Assembly (NCBI GenBank): GCA_002454045.1
Contig: DKID01000032.1
Span: 1-6,639 of the forward strand
Source of the DNA: Nitrospina sp. UBA6727
GTDB taxonomy: Bacteria; Nitrospinota; Nitrospinia; Nitrospinales; VA-1
Reading direction: 5' to 3'
Length of the DNA: 6,639 nt
Below the pieces are notes generated by a model, which was not told where the DNA came from, made no database searches, and saw only the letters and a program-made list of their open reading frames with translations. The position numbers and the translations under genes are program-made. Shown here piece by piece: positions 4,851-6,639 of this stretch (position 1 is the first letter of the stretch; every line of letters starts with the position of its first letter).

Positions 4851-6250
4851 CGTAGCGCATCGTTCAACCGCGCTAAAGTTTTTTCGCGCCCGAGCAAAAG
4901 GATTACATCGTAAATGCCGGGGCTGACGGTGGTGCCGGTGAGTGCGACGCGAACCGGTTGCGCCAACTTGCCGAGTTTCACGCCTTCCGCCGTCACGATT
5001 TTTTTGAACAACGCTTCAATCTCGGCGGCGGAAAAATTCTCCAGTTGCGAAAGTTCGGCGGCAACTTTTTCCAGCAAGGTCGCGGCATCGGCGGTCAGAA
5101 ACTTTTTTCGCGCCGCCTCGTCAAACTCCACTTCCTCCTTGAAATAGAACGCCGACTTTTCCGCCATCTCCACCAAAGTTTTGGCGCGCTGATTCAGCGA
5201 CGGGATGACCGCGGCGATTTCCGCAGCGTCGCGACCGTGCCCTTCCGGCAAGACGCCCGCGCGGCGGAGGAACGGTTCCAAATGCCGCGCCAAATCTGTC
5301 GGCGGCGTGGTCTTGATGTAATGCTCGTTCAGCCACGACAACTTTTCGAGATTGAACACCGCCGCCGAAGTGTGCACCGCGTCTAAGGAAAAGTTGCGGA
5401 TCATTTCGTCGCGCGAAAAAATTTCCTGATCGCCGTGCGACCAACCGAGCCGCGCCAAATAATTTATCATCGCGGCGGGCAGGTAGCCCATGTCGCGATA
5501 AGCGAGCGCGGAAGTCGCCCCGTGGCGCTTGCTGAGGCGGGCTTTATCCGCTCCCGTAATCATGGAAATATGCGCGAACTGCGGCGGCGAAAAGTTGAGC
5601 GCGTCATACAATAAACATTGTCGCGGCGTGTTGGAAAGATGATCATCGCCGCGCACGACATGCGTGATGCCCATGTCCGCGTCGTCAACCACCACCACAA
5701 AATTGTAGGTGGGGGAGCCGTCCGTCCGCTGCAAAATTAAATCGTCCAGTTCCGCAACATCGAACACGACTTTGCCGCGCAACATATCTTCCACCACCAC
5801 CGAGCCCGCAAGCGGCGCCTTGAAGCGGACCACGGACGGCGCCGCCGTCGGCGCGTTGGTTCGCTCGCGACAAGTTCCGTCATACTTCGGCTTGCGGCCT
5901 TTTTTCTGCGCCGCGCCGCGCTTGCGCTCCAAATCTTCCGCCGTGCAATAGCAACGATAAGCCTTGCCCGCTTGCAACAACTGCGCGACTTTTTGCGAAT
6001 AAAGTTCCTGCCGCTCGGTCTGCCGATACGGGCCCTCGTCCCAGTCCAATCCCAACCACCGCATGGACGCGAGAATTTCGGCGATCGATTCCTCCGTGGA
6101 GCGACCCCGGTCGGTGTCCTCGATGCGCAGCACGAATTGTCCGCCGTGATGGCGGGCGAACAGCCAGTTGAACAGCGCCGTCCTCACCCCGCCGATATGC
6201 AAAACTCCGGTTGGACTGGGCGCGAAACGCACCTTAACCCGATCGCTCAT
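4832..6250 (-). CDS. gltX: Glutamyl-tRNA synthetase
   Basis: Charges tRNA(Glu) with glutamate using ATP, in the cytoplasm; a class I synthetase. At 472 residues it is of normal full length. The N-terminal Rossmann domain opens FAPSPTGVLHIGG, containing the HIGH-type motif at 18-21, and LRIEDTDRGRS follows at 41-51. A zinc site is intact with Cys100, Cys102, Tyr123 and Cys127 in the usual C-x-C...Y-x3-C arrangement. RGDDHLSNTPRQ at 200-211 is the typical segment before the KMSKS-type motif, here A-R-L-S-K-R-H-G at 237-244. The C-terminal helical anticodon-binding domain covers roughly 310-472. AAGGA (6260-6256) lies 5 nt before the ATG and fixes the start. The gene stands alone on the minus strand, converging with the Fe-S oxidoreductase gene. 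If the lineage lacks GlnRS the enzyme could be non-discriminating, which the sequence does not settle by eye. Confidence 0.97.
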   Translation of the reverse strand: MSDRVKVRFAPSPTGVLHIGGVRTALFNWLFARHHGGQFVLRIEDTDRGRSTEESIAEILASMRWLGLDWDEGPYRQTERQELYSQKVAQLLQAGKAYRCYCTAEDLERKRGAAQKKGRKPKYDGTCRERTNAPTAAPSVVRFKAPLAGSVVVEDMLRGKVVFDVAELDDLILQRTDGSPTYNFVVVVDDADMGITHVVRGDDHLSNTPRQCLLYDALNFSPPQFAHISMITGADKARLSKRHGATSALAYRDMGYLPAAMINYLARLGWSHGDQEIFSRDEMIRNFSLDAVHTSAAVFNLEKLSWLNEHYIKTTPPTDLARHLEPFLRRAGVLPEGHGRDAAEIAAVIPSLNQRAKTLVEMAEKSAFYFKEEVEFDEAARKKFLTADAATLLEKVAAELSQLENFSAAEIEALFKKIVTAEGVKLGKLAQPVRVALTGTTVSPGIYDVILLLGREKTLARLNDALRKIPGG

Positions 6251-6255
6251 TTAGT

Positions 6256-6260
6256 TCCTT
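6256..6260 (-). promoter_or_regulatory. Ribosome binding site of gltX
   Basis: AAGGA on the minus strand is followed by 5 nt and then the ATG at 6250-6248. It is one of only a few clear Shine-Dalgarno sites in the window and settles the gltX start. Confidence 0.65.
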
Positions 6261-6338
6261 CAAAGAAATGTCATCGCGGTGAAGTTGACAACGGCAGCGG
6301 TGACGGCGGCGGCGTAGTACACAAAGGAAGAACGCGAC

Positions 6339-6347
6339 AATATAGCA
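6339..6347 (-). promoter_or_regulatory. Candidate extended -10 promoter of gltX
   Basis: The minus strand reads TGCTATATT, matching the extended -10 form TGnTATAAT with one mismatch. No good -35 box is present, which extended -10 promoters tolerate. Transcription would start near 6332, leaving a leader of about 80 nt. On the plus strand the same spot reads TATAGC (6341-6346) with TACACA 17 bp upstream, a weaker pair that could serve the lipoprotein gene, so the region may hold overlapping divergent promoters. Confidence 0.4.
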
Positions 6348-6424
6348 CACCTGCGCCCCGTATCCGTCCGCGGCAAATCCTGTGGTATCATCGCCGCCTC
6401 GTTCACTTATTGCTATGAGGTCGC

Positions 6425-6639
6425 ATGAAACGCAACCGCGCGGGCGGCGAGACCATCAACGCGAAGACACCGACGCCGCGCCGACAAACCCTTCTTCTCC
6501 TGTGCGCACTAAGTCTGTTCGCACTAACCGCTTGCGGCGGGGGTGGCGGAGGAGGTTCGTCCAGGCCATCAACGATGCCACCGCCACCACCGTCACTCGT
6601 CTGCGTCTCGCCCGAGGAAAACATCAACGGTGTGTGTGC
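6425..6639 (+). CDS. Lipoprotein, N-terminal part, cut by window edge
   Basis: A frame opens at ATG 6425 behind GAGG (6417-6420, 4 nt spacing) and stays open through the last base, giving 71 complete residues. It has an unusually long basic head (MKRNRAGG... with Arg19-Arg20), a hydrophobic core (LLLLCALSLFAL at 23-34) and a lipobox L-T-A-C with Cys37 as the lipidated residue. Seven glycines, two serines, a Pro-rich linker (five prolines at 52-56) and the beginning of a domain (LVCVSPEENINGVC) follow. Polyglycine after the lipid Cys is common in large surface or periplasmic lipoproteins of Gram-negative bacteria, where it acts as a flexible tether. Cys60 and Cys71 may pair in a disulfide. The mature domain lies outside the window, so its function cannot be stated. 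The gene diverges from gltX. Confidence 0.78.
   Translation, partial: MKRNRAGGETINAKTPTPRRQTLLLLCALSLFALTACGGGGGGGSSRPSTMPPPPPSLVCVSPEENINGVC

Noticed and set aside
6285..6290. Perfect TTGACA as a -35 box on the plus strand upstream of the lipoprotein gene
   Set aside because: No -10-like hexamer occurs 16-18 bp downstream; the expected place is GGCGGC-type sequence.
5972..6418. Plus-strand frame of 148 codons across the gltX start and the divergent region
   Set aside because: Most of it is antisense to the HIGH-motif part of gltX, and the rest covers the promoter region. The protein has no recognisable feature.
6403..6627. Minus-strand frame of 74 codons opposite the lipoprotein start
   Set aside because: Its Gly and Pro runs are the complement of the lipoprotein tether codons. 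The plus strand has a clear signal peptide and lipobox.

Overview
The window is a bacterial chromosomal segment of moderate GC with six convincing protein genes, two of them not obvious (a 59-residue GTG-start gene and a lipoprotein gene running off the right edge). A two-membrane Gram-negative bacterium is suggested by the lipobox followed by a polyglycine stretch, the HmuY-like domain on a membrane anchor, and the NarI/HdrD-type respiratory fusion protein. The lineage cannot be fixed from sequence alone. The gene styles would fit a deltaproteobacterial, Nitrospinota or similar group, but that is an impression, not a demonstration.

Layout. Positions 1-110 hold an unusual 15-bp tandem repeat (GC blocks alternating with T runs) beside the end of the leftmost gene. 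From 2644 down to 111, four genes lie on the minus strand. In order of transcription they are a membrane-anchored HmuY-like protein, an unrecognised 194-residue protein, a 59-residue membrane protein 6 bp behind it, and a six-helix DUF420 membrane protein. A 145-bp divergent region separates these from a long plus-strand gene (2790-4817). That gene encodes a membrane-bound Fe-S oxidoreductase: a NarI-like haem b domain, two 4Fe-4S motifs and two CCG domains, the architecture of EtfAB:(mena)quinone oxidoreductases (EMO) and FadF. It converges with gltX (6250-4832, minus) across only 14 bp. A second divergent region of about 174 bp holds a candidate extended -10 promoter for gltX, followed by the start of a plus-strand lipoprotein gene.

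How they may work together. The Fe-S oxidoreductase would pass electrons from a soluble carrier (by analogy, reduced EtfAB from acyl-CoA oxidation) to the quinone pool. DUF420 includes CtaM/YozB-type factors needed for haem-copper oxidase activity, and HmuY is a haem-binding fold. The left-hand cluster could therefore serve cofactor handling or cell-envelope respiration, but this is inference: no oxidase subunits or etf genes are visible. gltX is housekeeping.

No tRNA, rRNA, CRISPR array, transposase or prophage gene was seen. Nothing here is clearly a new defence or mobile system. The items most worth a second look are the uncharacterised three- to four-gene membrane cluster, the 15-bp repeat whose period keeps reading frames open on both strands, and the tiny coupled frame before the DUF420 gene.
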